Below, piece by piece: positions 21,832 through 33,496 of a stretch of DNA of 64,000 nucleotides. The notes under the pieces were generated by a model that saw only the letters and a program-made list of their open reading frames with translations, had not been told where the DNA came from and did not search any database. Position 1 is the first letter of the stretch; each line of letters starts with the position of its first letter. Made by a program: the position numbers and the translations under genes. Source of the DNA: Corylus avellana (Eukaryota; Streptophyta; Magnoliopsida; Fagales; Betulaceae); contig NC_081546.1 in NCBI RefSeq assembly GCF_901000735.1, positions 18,289,220 through 18,353,219 of the forward strand, written 5' to 3'.

Positions 21832-23640
21832 CTTTCTAATTAGAGAAACATATAGTTTTTCTACTTATAGTAAAGTATATGTCGCTGTCTATCTATACCT
21901 TCAGATCGTTTTATTCATGCATTCTCCAATAGTTTTATCATTTCTTGAGAGCGAGAGAGGGAATATGAGAAATCCAAAAGCTCAAAACAAAGACCCAAAT
22001 TAAACAATAGAAGAATGAGCAAACCTAAAGAGTGACTGAAAAAATGTACCAGGATACATCAAATAAAGAAGAAAAAAAAAAAAGAAGAAGAAGAAGAAGA
22101 AGTACTACGGAGTCTTTTCCTTTCTGCAAAGCACAATTTTCAAGTTTACTCCAGAAAAAAGAGAAGTTAATATCACCTTGATGGGTTTAATATGTCGCTG
22201 CTACTTATTTTGTAGTACTTGCGTTTACTTACTGTAAATTAAGCTTCAATTAAGAGTTTCAATGTTTCCTTTCATTCCTAACGAGCTTTGTGGTTTTGTA
22301 CTGTTATTGTCCACCAACAATAAAATATGTTGGCAGCATTCCTTTAAGGATGTCTTCATAAAATATAGCGTATACCCAAATGAATGATATGGTGCACTAG
22401 TTTAGGAACGTACTTTTTGGTTTAAAACAGTTGATATAGAAGTGCAAGTTAATTAAGTACATGAATGATATGATGCACTAATTAATTTAGGAATTAACAT
22501 ACGTATTTTGGGATTATATCATTTGATTTAGAAGACAATTAATTTGTTATCATGAAGCCACAAAATTGTCTTGTCTTGTTGATATCATTTAATTTAGAAG
22601 TGGAATTAAAGTACATTGTAATTAGTTTCTTCTTCAGGTTTAATCCTTTTCCACATGTTAATATCAACTCGGTAGTAATCTTATTATACTAAATAAAATC
22701 CATATACTTGGAATTTATAATGCAATTTTTTGAGTGATGTGATGTAAATGAGTGAGCTAGATAGATTCTTTATAGTCTATATATAAATACCAATGTAAGC
22801 AAGTCATTTTGATCAAGTTGAATAAAGGAATCAAAGTTGTCTTAGTTCACCAATTTTCAACGTTTTAGCCATTCCAAAAAAACTGTGATTTTGGGGTGTT
22901 TGAACTCATATGTATAGATAATGTTAAGCTCTATTTAATACTATAGCCAACAGGAAATATGTTTAGCTTGATTCCCCGCCCCTACTTCAACAGATCACAC
23001 AATTCTATGTACTCTACGTTGGGATCAACTTTAACACAACACAAAGCAAAGTGTTAGCAATTTAATTAGGCAAATTCCAGTGCATGAACATCACCTTTCT
23101 GAATCTAGATCTCTATATTTTCCTTCAATATGGGTGACAAATGCAGCTTGATTCCTCTTCAGTTAGTGTGCGGGCATTCAATTAGAGTAGAAGGATTTTT
23201 TTGTTTTTTTGTTCTTTAGATAGAGTGATGATGCCATTCAATTAGAGTAGGATTTTCCTACTGTGATGATATGCATAGATATAAGGCAAAGCACTCTACT
23301 ACTAGCCGAAGCAGTAAACAATCTAGCGCAAATTGTGAGGGAGATTAGCTTTTCTGCTCTAGGAGACTGAATATGCTATCCGGACAACCGAATATGCAAG
23401 TTCATGAAATAAATTTCTCTCCCAAACAAGACATAAGTAACTCCCACATATAGAATCAATCCTATGTGACTCCATGCATATAACTCCCACGTAGTTCCCA
23501 CATGCAAAATAAATCTCATGCAACTCCTACATGCTTGAAAAACCAAAAGACACAAACTCTTCAAGACACTTAACTTACAAGAATATGAAATTATCGGAAT
23601 TAAGTTTAGCATTCAATACCCCATATAAACATAATTTCTA
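21787..23640 (+). other. sequence downstream of MADS exon 1, no exons seen
   Basis: Begins with a (TC)n microsatellite and is then ordinary AT-rich DNA. I looked for the second MADS exon and K-box codons and found none. A near-repeat pair at about 22385-22500 (ATGAATGATATG.TGCACTA) is the only structure noted. It could be intron 1. Confidence 0.4.
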
Positions 23641-24262
23641 GTGAGTCCAAGTAACGTTCATAGCACTTGCTAAAAGTATCATCATTGAGAGGCTTAGTGA
23701 AAATGTCTGCAACTTGATCCTAAGTCTTCACAAACTTGAGTTGTACCTCCTTCTTGACAATACATTCTCTAAGAAAATGATATCTTGTGTGAATGTGTTT
23801 ACTTTGATCATGAAATATTGGATTCTTGAGTTGTTGCTTTCTTGAAATCTTCAAACATGTTTGGTTGTTGCCTATAAAAATCAAGCCACCTACATACAAG
23901 AAAACAATCTAAATATTTTCATTCTCACGCACCTTAGCATAGAGAGCATATTCATGAGGGCATTTGGCGAATCGATTCTCTTAAAATGTATTTATCAATT
24001 CAACTATTCCATGCCCTTGGTGCTTGTTTTAAGCCATAATACACATTTTTTAATTTCAAGACTTTCTCCTCATGCCTCTTGATGACATAACCCATAGGTG
24101 ATTCAACATAAATTTTCTCCTCAAGAATTCCATTCAAGAAAGCGGATTGTCAATCCATTTGATAAATCCTTAATTTATTTTGAGTTGCAAGAGAAATGAC
24201 CATTCTTATGGTTTCCAAACGTGCAATAGCAGCAAAAATTTCACCATAATCGATGATGGGTT
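23640..24262 (-). pseudogene. Ty1/copia polyprotein fragment (RT to RNase H end)
   Basis: Minus-strand translation gives degraded copia RT: DYGEIFAAIARLETIRMVIS, then NKLRIYQMD(stop)QSAFLNGILEEKIYVESPMGYV and VLKLKNVYYGLKQAPRAWN. An abbreviated C-terminal stretch follows: NPIFHDQSKHIHTRYHFLRE, then the ADIFTKPL ending. The YVDD core is lost: the frame jumps from the RT N-half to the RNase H tail, and several stops interrupt it. It is a dead, internally deleted relic. Confidence 0.85.
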
Positions 24263-24556
24263 GTTGAATATATCCCTATGGGCATTGCCACATCAACCAT
24301 GACTCGGGCTAGGTTCTTTGCCATGTCAACCACGACACAGTCGATGAATAGGATTGGGAACGGTAGTTCATCTTGAAGGTTCTTTTCCTTTCTAAGGGAT
24401 TGGGTGGGGGGACTTTGTTGATTGCCCTTCGACCCACGCAGGTGGTTGCGTGGGTGGGGATCTCTTATGACCCACCCTAGCATGGGATAGGGTGGATTGT
24501 GGGGGTCCCTTAGCTCCACAACTTTCTCCGTGGGGTTGGGGTTTCCCACAAGCCAT
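24263..24556 (-). other. open segment of unknown nature
   Basis: A minus-strand frame of 102 codons (24549-24241) reads MGNPNPTEKVVELRDPHNPP and on to HPRNHLRGSKGNQQSPPTQS. It is GC-richer than its neighbours and unlike the copia fragment it abuts. Not recognised; probably a transposon-internal piece. Confidence 0.25.
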
Positions 24557-25122
24557 GTAACGCCTCCGAAATTAATTAACTAGAAATTATCTAAGTACGA
24601 TTCCCTAGTAAATGAGTTTTGAGCGATTTCTTACACCTAAAACTCTTAGGAAAAACAGTGAAAATAAAATACTTACATATCATAAGATAGCCAATTCTAA
24701 TAAAACCAATAAAATAGTAAGTATCAAAAAACAAAAATTAGTAATCCCTAAAAGAACTCAATTAATGTGATAACTGTTTGCAAGTAAGGTAAAATGACCA
24801 AAATAACTCTTAAAAACAAGTAAAAATGCATGGAAAAACACCCTAGCTTTCATCTAGTTTTGACAAATTTAATTTGAACGGGAATTAGGTACGTTGAAAT
24901 GAGATGTACAGTTTGAGTTCAATTGGAATGGACTTGAGAGCCATTTGAACGAGGTTGTCAAAGCTTGACTTCTAACCGCTTCGTGGAGGTGGTCTTTGCA
25001 TGCTTAAATAGGGTCAAATAGTTGTGAAATAATATAATTGTCTTTTGATTTCAAAATGAGCATGGCAAGATTTCTTATCAATGTGATTTGTTTATGAAAT
25101 ACACGTTTTGACCCGAAACAAC
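24557..25122 (+). repeat. LTR-like sequence (TGTAACGCCTC start), cut by gap
   Basis: TGTAACGCCTCCGAAATTAA resembles the start of many plant gypsy LTRs and of the sequence at 52590. The opposite end is lost in the N-gap at 25123-25222, so LTR status is unproven. Confidence 0.35.
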
Positions 25123-25222
25123 NNNNNNNNNNNNNNNNNNNNNNNNNNNNNNNNNNNNNNNNNNNNNNNNNNNNNNNNNNNNNNNNNNNNNNNNNNNNNN
25201 NNNNNNNNNNNNNNNNNNNNNN
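25123..25222. other. assembly gap (100 N)
   Basis: Placeholder gap; left LTR-like, right the interior of a CACTA element. Confidence 0.99.
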
Positions 25223-26960
25223 GAAAATTTATGACGCGCCAAATTGGCGCGTCAGAAATTTCTGACGCACTAAATTTGGCGCGTCAGAAAATTTTGACGC
25301 GCTAGTTTGGTGCGTCAGAATTTTCTGATGTGGCATTCTTTGCCACGTCAGAAAATGCTGACGTGGCAAAAATTATATACTGTTTGCCACGTCAGAAAAT
25401 AGCAGTTTTTTTGTAGTAAATGATCCCGGGAGATGCTTGTTCCAGGAATCACTCTTGAAATACCCTTCGTATCCTCCCGTAATATGCAAATCTCAAGGAT
25501 CTTCCTAAATGGGCTGTGGGCTCATCGCTAGTCTTGAAGCCAAGGATCAATCAGGCATGTTGAGTGGGATTATTCCCAACACTTCTCGGAAGGCAAATTG
25601 TAACACAAAATAATTGAATCACGTTTATTGCATATAAATTTAATTTACAATCTTGGGTGATGGTTCATTAGTCCTAAAAACAGTTTCAAAGTAACATAGT
25701 ATACATTAGGGCATGAGTTTGAATCCGCAATATAAATTTTTGTGTCTCATTAGCGTAAATTACTATAGGTTTGATCACTCAAATCCTGATAAGGTTGGGT
25801 CATGTTAATTATGACTCAATCAGATTTAAGAGTGTCTACATGAGGTTCCCACCATCCATAATCATTCTGTACGAATCTCAGCGGATGTATTATCGGCACC
25901 GTTTGCCAAAGGACCGGACTGGGAAGGAGAAAAAAAATAAAAAATCAATTCTAATATTCTTACTTTTTTCATTACATCAATAACTTTTTAGTACTATTCA
26001 AATAAAATAATCACTACAAAATAATTTTTTTCACTTTTTTATATAAAATATTCTTACCTTTTTTTTTTCACATCAATCAAATTTGCTACAATTTCGGTCA
26101 ACTTCCTAAGTCCACTCCTTGCAGATCCTTTGCCAAACATAGCCATCTTGATAGGGGTAGGTGGGCCATGAATATAGCTCGGCTCACATCTAACCTACGT
26201 ACATGAGACAACAGCCTAAAAATGTGAGAAAAAGACATCACTAGAGATGGCTCCAAAGCATTCCCGACTTAATTAGGCTATATTTTCATATAAAATAGTC
26301 AACTTAAACCTATTTTCTTTTATTTTTGCTAACTACTTTTTGGCAAACTATTTTCTCATTTTTTTTCTTTTTAAAATTACCATAAAAATATTTTTATTTT
26401 TATTTTATTTTTTATATTCCATTATTCACTTTTATTATTATTTAAATAAAAAATTATTACAAAACAAATTTTTTTCAATTTTTAATATAAAAAATTCAAA
26501 ACTTTATACCACTTCAATTCACGTTATTTACGATATCTAAGGCAACCCTAAATCTCTTCTCTATTTTATTAAAATAATACTTTTAAAATATTTTTATTCA
26601 TTTTAAAACCCATATCTGCCAAAAAATCAGCACACCGCTATCCACACCAACCCAGCATCATTGAAAATCACTCAATCATCACAGCAAACCACAACCACAA
26701 TCATCACTGAAAATTACCCAATCGACTCATTGTCTAGCAAGAGAAGAGGGAGAGAGAACACTGAACTTAGTCAATCAAACGCCCTTCGCTCACTAGAAAA
26801 CCTTTTGTGTAGAGAGACAACGATGAGTGAGAGAAAGCTTCAATGGAAGCTTAATTAGAAAAAAAGAAAAAGAGAGAAAGCTTTAGGAAATAATATCAAA
26901 CCACAAAAGGAAAATATTATTATAAGAATAATGATAAAAAAAAAAAATTAATCTATTTTC
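25223..26960 (+). repeat. 1.75-kb duplicated segment, copy 2
   Basis: Near-identical to 15719-17482, including the CACTA right end (25223-25418, here mutated to GTAGTA) and the MITE at 25902-26148. It differs by small indels around 26330. Bounded by 100-N gaps on both sides. Confidence 0.9.
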
Positions 26961-27060
26961 NNNNNNNNNNNNNNNNNNNNNNNNNNNNNNNNNNNNNNNN
27001 NNNNNNNNNNNNNNNNNNNNNNNNNNNNNNNNNNNNNNNNNNNNNNNNNNNNNNNNNNNN
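26961..27060. other. assembly gap (100 N)
   Basis: Placeholder gap between the duplicated segment and a stray CACTA piece. Confidence 0.99.
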
Positions 27061-27365
27061 GAAAATTGAAAAATTAAATAAAAAATTAATGTTTTTAAAA
27101 AAATTTTCTGGAATTTTTTTTTCAATTAAAAAATTTATTAATTCAAATTAATTTTCAATTAAATTATTATTATTATTATTTGGAATTAATCCTCTGCACG
27201 GCAGCTCCCTCACGATGCTGTGCAGATCTATGTTTCATGGTGCAGATCTGCACCATGGTGCAAAGATCTCTGCACCATGAAACACATTTCTATGGTGCAG
27301 AGATCTAGATCTCAATTTTCTCTCTCTCTCTCTCTCTCTCTCTTCTTTTCTCCAGCTCTCACTTT
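27061..27365 (+). mobile_element. CACTA fragment out of order
   Basis: Matches 15119-15355 of the CACTA element at 14886, with a small extra repeat of CTGCACCATG..GTGCAGATCT. This left-central part lies downstream of the right end (25223-25418), the reverse of the normal order, with a gap between. It then joins abruptly at 27366 to the large segmental duplication. Confidence 0.75.
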
Positions 27366-27457
27366 CATTTGGCTAATAATGTTTTTTTCAAAAAAAAAAA
27401 AAAAAACAAAACAAAACAAAATTTGCAATCATTGTTGTGCCAAGTATTCATTAAATT

Positions 27458-27569
27458 ATCCCCAAGAGGTAGCTCAATCGGCTGGGACCACACTAAATGA
27501 AGTGGAGGTCACTAGTTCGAATCCCCCTCCCCCTCTCTTGTACGGACATGTCAAAAAAAAAAACAAAAA
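27458..27569 (+). mobile_element. tRNA-derived SINE with 16-bp TSD
   Basis: The body carries a pol III box A (TAGCTCAATCGG, 27470-27481) and box B (GTTCGAATC, 27515-27523) in tRNA-like spacing, then a pyrimidine-rich stretch and a poly-A tail. It is flanked by perfect direct repeats AAGTATTCATTAAATT (27442-27457 and 27570-27585). The duplicated locus at about 55335-55350 has the uninterrupted target (AAGTATTCATAAAATT), so the insertion is younger than the duplication. Confidence 0.93.
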
Positions 27570-28438
27570 AAGTATTCATTAAATTTGAATGCTAGAAAGA
27601 TAGGCTTATATAGCCAACAATAGATGTCAGCTATAATTAAGGACGCCCTTTCAACTATAACTAACAAAAGCATATGGACAAGCCTAGATAACTATTATAA
27701 CTATAACATATCTATATACATTCATACACATATAAATGTATATCTTCCTCATAACATATAGGCAAAGGACACACTTTTTCAACATAATACAACAAAAAGT
27801 TTACTATATATGTCAACATAAGTTACAATATTGCTCCAAACATCAATTTATAATTTTTTTTTTCTAATTAAAAATGGAGAAAATGTTAGAAGAGAGCATC
27901 TCTACCACTCTTGATCCAAAAGGAAAAGAGAGTTGGAGATCCTAAACAACAAAAAACCGAAAAAAAGGGTGGGCTCTCCAACAATATACCCAAGACGAAA
28001 AGAACAGTGTGAAGTTATAAACAAACAGTAGGAAATGTGACAAACAAGTGTCTCAATCTTCTCAATAGGGCCTCATATAGCGGTAATAGAAGCAAAAAGG
28101 AAACAGATTAAGGTGAGCCTATGTGAACCCTCACTTGAGGACAATAACCACCTAAAGGACGTTGAAGTGACAGAAGTACTGTTAGAGTCCAAAGAAGCGG
28201 CTGTGGGAGAGGGCGGCACCAACATCAATTTCTAATTTAGCTTGATAAAATTTCCTCCCAAGCCAAGTTGCAGAATTAGCAGTAAAATGAAATAAATTCA
28301 ATGGCAATACAAATTAAGGTAGAAAACGACAATAAACATTAGTTCTATCTCATGAAGATGTCAAAGTTCTTCAAACGAAAATTCTTTGAATCTCTTAATA
28401 TAATACAAACCAAATAGAAAATATCAAAAAAAAAAAAA

Positions 28439-28975
28439 NNNNNNNNNNNNNNNNNNNNNNNNNNNNNNNNNNNNNNNNNNNNNNNNNNNNNNNNNNNNNN
28501 NNNNNNNNNNNNNNNNNNNNNNNNNNNNNNNNNNNNNNNNNNNNNNNNNNNNNNNNNNNNNNNNNNNNNNNNNNNNNNNNNNNNNNNNNNNNNNNNNNNN
28601 NNNNNNNNNNNNNNNNNNNNNNNNNNNNNNNNNNNNNNNNNNNNNNNNNNNNNNNNNNNNNNNNNNNNNNNNNNNNNNNNNNNNNNNNNNNNNNNNNNNN
28701 NNNNNNNNNNNNNNNNNNNNNNNNNNNNNNNNNNNNNNNNNNNNNNNNNNNNNNNNNNNNNNNNNNNNNNNNNNNNNNNNNNNNNNNNNNNNNNNNNNNN
28801 NNNNNNNNNNNNNNNNNNNNNNNNNNNNNNNNNNNNNNNNNNNNNNNNNNNNNNNNNNNNNNNNNNNNNNNNNNNNNNNNNNNNNNNNNNNNNNNNNNNN
28901 NNNNNNNNNNNNNNNNNNNNNNNNNNNNNNNNNNNNNNNNNNNNNNNNNNNNNNNNNNNNNNNNNNNNNNNNNNN
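28439..28975. other. assembly gap (537 N)
   Basis: A sized gap. The other copy of the duplication holds about 1.5 kb (56270-57760) at this place. Confidence 0.99.
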
Positions 28976-29124
28976 GTTATATTTATATATTTTAAACAAT
29001 AATTAAATTTTGTTGAATTGTTCATTTATTTTATTTTTTATTTTTTTAAGTACTTTTAGTCAATTTTTGTTCAATTTTGTTTTTTAATCTTAACCTTCGT
29101 GAACTAAAATTCTTGCTCCACTAC

Positions 29125-29741
29125 CACTACAAGCAATATGGTCTTTAGCGACCAAACAAATAGCAGCGACCCCAAAGTCGCCGCTATTGAGGGGTCATTA
29201 GCAGCGACTTTTTCTTAGTCGCCGGTAATGACCCATTAATAGCGGCGACTTTTGGGTCGCCGCTAATAGTGGACGCTTAAAACCAAAAAAAAATTTATTT
29301 AGCAGCAACAACAATAGCGGCGACTAGAAGTCGCCGCTATTAAGCATCATTAGCGGCGACTCTACGGGGTCGCCGCTATTAAACAACAATAGCGGCGACC
29401 CTTGGCGCCGCTAACAATACTCCAAACAGCGGCGACACTAAAGTCGCCGCTGATGAGAGTCAACAGCGGCAACTCTTCAGAGTCGCCGCTATTGACCATC
29501 ATCAGCGGCGACACACGGCCCATTTCAACCTTTTTTTTGCGGCAAAAAAAAAAGTTATTAGCGGCGACTATTGACCCATAAATAGCGGCGACCCCAAATG
29601 TCGCCGCTATTGATCATCAAGGCGGATTAATACCAGCAAATGAATAGCGGCCAAGGGTCGCCGCTATTGATCAATAGTGGCGACATTTAGCTCATTAGCG
29701 GCGACTTTGGGTCGCCGCTAATGAGCAAATTTCTTGTAGTG
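29125..29741 (+). mobile_element. non-autonomous CACTA element with GCGGCGAC palindromic array
   Basis: Ends CACTACAAG..and..CTTGTAGTG, TSD TAC on both sides (29122-29124 and 29742-29744). Almost the whole body consists of about twenty copies of AGCGGCGAC or its complement GTCGCCGCT in head-to-head pairs, separated by A/T-rich spacers, so it can fold into serial hairpins. No coding content. The other duplication copy lacks it (about 57900). Confidence 0.93.
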
Positions 29742-29871
29742 TACTAACCGTTATTATAGGCTTTATTATTATTATTTTTTACTTTTACTTTTTTTATTTT
29801 TAATGTTACTCTGCACGTAGAGTTAGTTTTACAGGCGTTAATTTATGTTTACATGCTAAGTTTAAATCGTG

Positions 29872-29874
<3 letters not shown>

Positions 29875-29910
<36 letters not shown>
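29875..29910. repeat. (TA)n microsatellite
   Basis: Pure TA run of more than 30 bases; much shorter in the other copy (near 58042). Confidence 0.95.
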
Positions 29911-29914
<4 letters not shown>

Positions 29915-30791
29915 GTATATATACCAACTATTTAATTAAACCGGTAAGGTCTCTCAAATTTAGTCTACTAAATTCATATTAGAATGGTGTGAGTTTCTCT
30001 AATTATGCCCGAGGTATTGGTCCTCCCTTGTAATCCTTTCTTCCTTATTCAATTAAAAAAAAAGCCCGAGGTATTGGGGAATGCAAAAAATAGATAAATG
30101 ATTGCTAAAGATTTGACTTCAAAACAGTAAAGGCTAAGGATTCCATTTACTCTTTTGCCTTAGATACTGTAGCTGACTTGGATTGATGTGGTATAAATTT
30201 TTGAATATTTTATACTGAAAAATGAAAAAATTTTGTTTTGTATTGATTTTTTTATTTGAATAATAATGAAACATGAATGATGTAATATAAAAAGTAAAAA
30301 TAAAATAAAAATATTTTTTATGTTGATTTTTTAGGAGAAAGGTGATTTGAACATAAAAAAAAAAATGGGGAAAATAGTTTGCCAAACGGACCATCATATC
30401 TATAAATGGCTGGGCAGTGCATTCAGTTTTGCTTGGAATACTAACGTGGAAATCTGGAGATCGAGCTGGTTCATCCAGGATTAATGGCAAGTATAGTTTA
30501 CGTAATCAAATGCAGAACCATAAAAAAAGATTAATTCAAATAAGTTTTGCTCAACAAGATAGTTAACAATAATTTGAAGTCAATGGAAATAATAATAATA
30601 ATAATTAATAATTTGTTTTTCATTTATTCTTTTAGTAGCATACAAAACCACAAATTAACCAAACACAAGCTGTTTTACACATAAAGAAAAGAAGAAGAAG
30701 ACGAAGTAGATCTTTCGGGGAAAATGAGAAAAATTAAAGAAAAAGATGACAGATTGAACACAAGGATGAATGCAAAACCGCCATGGAAGCC

Positions 30792-31646
30792 TTAACGAGT
30801 CATGCCTGGTGCAACAAATGGCGGCGTTGTGGCTTCGCCGTTCATTTTCTGAGCATTGGCTACCCAACCTGTATCACAACATCCCATGTCAAAAACAAAA
30901 GTTTTAATGCACATAATTGTGCATGTACATTGATAACATAATTGTCAAATGCCATGTCATCACTAATCAGATTATGACTCGTGTCACCTATAATAAAATA
31001 ATTTATAACCGTATAGAAATTAAAAATTTACCTATAGTAGGGTCCACTCCACGGCTTTTGAGCTCGCGGTACTCTTGACAAAGCGCGCAAGTAGTGCACC
31101 AAAAATGGACGCAGCAATCCCCGCACGGATCTTCCGGCAACGAATACAAGGCTCTCAGTTTGGGTCGGTACGTGCACGTGTACAAACATGCACAACCTAA
31201 ATGTGCAAGGGCGTAGTAGGTCAAACCACCGCTAGCACAAGCTGCAAAAATTAACACAAATTAATGTTCAATCACATTCAAAAAATAAATAAATAAATTC
31301 CCGCCCAAATCATTTAATCCATCTACTCACTTGTTTGACCTCTGTCCACGATCTCAGCAACGCGGCCAAATGTGATGCAAGGACAACAGCAGGTAACACA
31401 ACCTTGAGAATAAAAAGAAGAAGAAAAAAAAATTAACAGGTTATATATATATAGATAGATCATATCATATAGATAAATACTATTTTAATTTGTATAAATT
31501 AAAACAAGAAAAAATTCAAATTGTAGGATTGTACGTATTAATTAGAAATAGAAGAAGGGCTTACAATTGGAGGAATCTTGAAAACAATCACAGAGGCCGG
31601 AGGACCATTGGCCTTCGGGTTGAGGGTTAGTATTATTGGGATACAT
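30792..31646 (-). CDS. PLAC8-domain protein (plant cadmium resistance-like), intact copy 1
   Basis: Four exons on the minus strand: 31646-31565, 31402-31331, 31241-31032 and 30868-30792 (82, 72, 210 and 77 nt; all introns phase 1, GT..AG). The total is 441 nt, 146 residues. The start [18 protein letters not shown] is the only ATG before the conserved QW. Exon 2 gives [20 protein letters not shown], with the family's CC..CPC signature. Exon 3 gives a hydrophobic segment ([19 protein letters not shown]) and [20 protein letters not shown]. Exon 4 ends PGMTR. Length, motifs and the C-terminal GM.R match plant PCR/CNR proteins, small plasma-membrane proteins tied to heavy-metal efflux or cell number. 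A TATA-rich run (31720-31742) lies 75 bp upstream. No lesion was found; exact substrate unknown. Confidence 0.92.
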
Positions 31647-31719
31647 TTTAGCACTGAAAATATGTAGAGGGAAGAGAAGAGGAGAGCACGTTTTTAGCAC
31701 TATGCTAGATTCACTTCTT

Positions 31720-31742
31720 ATATATATATATATATATATAGC
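31720..31742 (-). promoter_or_regulatory. TATA-rich core promoter of PLAC8 copy 1
   Basis: A (TA)n run about 75-95 bp upstream of the start codon on the minus strand, the expected place for a TATA box. The second copy has an expanded run at 59803-59831. Confidence 0.5.
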
Positions 31743-31968
31743 AAAAGCTCCCTATAGGTTGACGTTGATTTTGTAACACAGGATGTGATACGATTAGTGG
31801 TAAAGTCGTGGTACTATAAATTATTAATTTTAGGGAGGTTTATTCACTTGCCAATATATATATACAATGCAAGAGTTGGATTAATAAATGTTTGGATAAC
31901 TTCACTTAGAAGTTATGGCATGACTCATTTAATTAAATTAGAGTTGACTTATATAGTCTTATATATAT

Positions 31969-32350
31969 GGATCTGGCTTACATGCTGTTATTAAAATAAC
32001 AGCATGTAAGCCAGATCCAGTTTGAAGAGCGTGTCAAAAATTGCCAATCGTTGTTACGTGTCGAGTTTGAATTGTGTCGAAGTATATATATAAGACTATA
32101 TAAGTCAACTCTAATTTAATTAAATGAGTCATGTCATAACTTCTAAGTGAAGTTATCCCAAACATTTATTAACAGCATGTATGCTGTAGTTTAATCAATG
32201 GTCACGATTGAATCTAAAAATTGACTTAATTTTAGAAGTTTTTAATAAGAGAGAGAAAATGAAGAAAACTTTTGAGAGATTCAATCTTGATCATTGATTA
32301 AACTACAGCATACATGCTGTTATTTTAATAATAGCATGTAAGCCGGATCC
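31969..32350. mobile_element. hairpin element pair bracketing an inverted host segment
   Basis: The left end (31969-32018) is a 50-bp palindrome with 24-bp arms and a 2-base loop, beginning GGATCTGGCTTACATGCTGT. The right end (32322-32350) carries the matching ..AGCATGTAAGCCGGATCC. Between them, 32019-32172 is the reverse complement of DNA that lies in forward order in the other duplication copy. 32171-32322 is a second hairpin (ACAGCATGTATGCTGTAGTT facing its complement). Terminal-hairpin architecture resembles foldback or MITE elements; class uncertain. Confidence 0.75.
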
Positions 32351-33338
32351 CTTCAAACTCATACAAAATTAGCGGTTTATGATTGAGGCATTTTACTCAT
32401 TTAATTAAATAGATCAAGTTATGATTGAATTATATAATCATATACACATATGTCTCAATACAATTCTATCTCGACACATAAAAGATTGAGTTTGGTTTGA
32501 CTTAAGATTATCAAATTCACAAAGGCTTGATCAGCTCACAAACTGCTTAAAGTTTGAAAATGAGAGCCACTTAGACATTACAATGCATTTCCATAATATC
32601 AAATCATTCAATAAATTTCGAACAACGAGAAAACATAGAGGGAAGAACACTCTCTGCCATTCTTCCTCCTCCCCTTTCCTATTCTTGTCCCCCTTCCCTT
32701 TGGTGTAGCAGTGCTCAATGGCTTCTCTGTGGTCTCTTCCGAGCTCCATTTTTGGTAATTTCGTTTTATATCTAGTTTGTAGATCTAGATCTAGCTTTTC
32801 AAACTCAGATCTACTCGTCTTCACCAGCCAATGCGCGTTTTCTTGAAAATGTCTACCATGTCGTTCTCTTCCGCTGCTGTTTGTATTGAGGATTTTGTTT
32901 TTTTTGTTTTTGTTTTTGTTTTTGATTTTTTGTTATTTTTATCTTGGTCTTTGGGTCGAGGACGTGTGTTGTTTTCCTAACATTTTAGGCCAAGGAGGAG
33001 TAGATCGGTGTGGAGATTATCTCTCACAGCCATAAAATAAACTTTGAGAATTTGGGCTACTAATGTCTTAGATCTAGTTTACTCGAAGCATATTTGTTTC
33101 ATAGTTATAATTATACATGAGTTAACAGAAGCTGAAGTTATAAATAGTACTTGATTGTACGAATTTTTTGATTGCATCTACGATTTTGTAATCTCATAAT
33201 TTTTTACTGCGATTTATCATAGCTTTACACTTATCAATAGCTCTATAGACTTGATCTTTTATTAAATAAAATAAAATAACAAACGGATGACTCAAAAAGG
33301 TAGAAGTCCTGCAGGCCTATTAAAATATATATACACAC

Positions 33339-33496
33339 AGTAATGATACAATGCACGCGGCGTGCGTGGCACGCGGGCCAGTGCAAAATTTTTTTTTAAA
33401 AAAAAAAAATAATAATAAAAAAATAAAAAAATAAAAAAATTTGTGCCTGGCGTGCATCACTGTTGATGCACGCCAGGCGTGCAATGTATCATTACT
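33339..33496. mobile_element. MITE with GC-rich perfect hairpin
   Basis: Terminal inverted repeats AGTAATGATACAATGCACGC and (inverted) GCGTGCAATGTATCATTACT surround an A-rich core. The right half holds a perfect 15-bp stem with 4-base loop (33445-33478, GCCTGGCGTGCATCA arm). The other duplication copy at about 62393 has the uninterrupted sequence ATATATACATTAAAC. TSD not certain. Confidence 0.8.

Noticed and set aside
27463..27540. tRNA gene candidate (boxes A and B)
   Set aside because: No cloverleaf acceptor stem; poly-A tail and 16-bp TSD show a SINE.
28345..29025. Long open frames running through the N block
   Set aside because: They consist almost only of X residues; no sequence supports them.
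29139..29740. Regularly spaced short repeats suggesting a CRISPR array
   Set aside because: The repeats are inverted 9-mers inside CACTA ends with a 3-bp TSD, in a plant genome; spacers are not unique fixed-length units.
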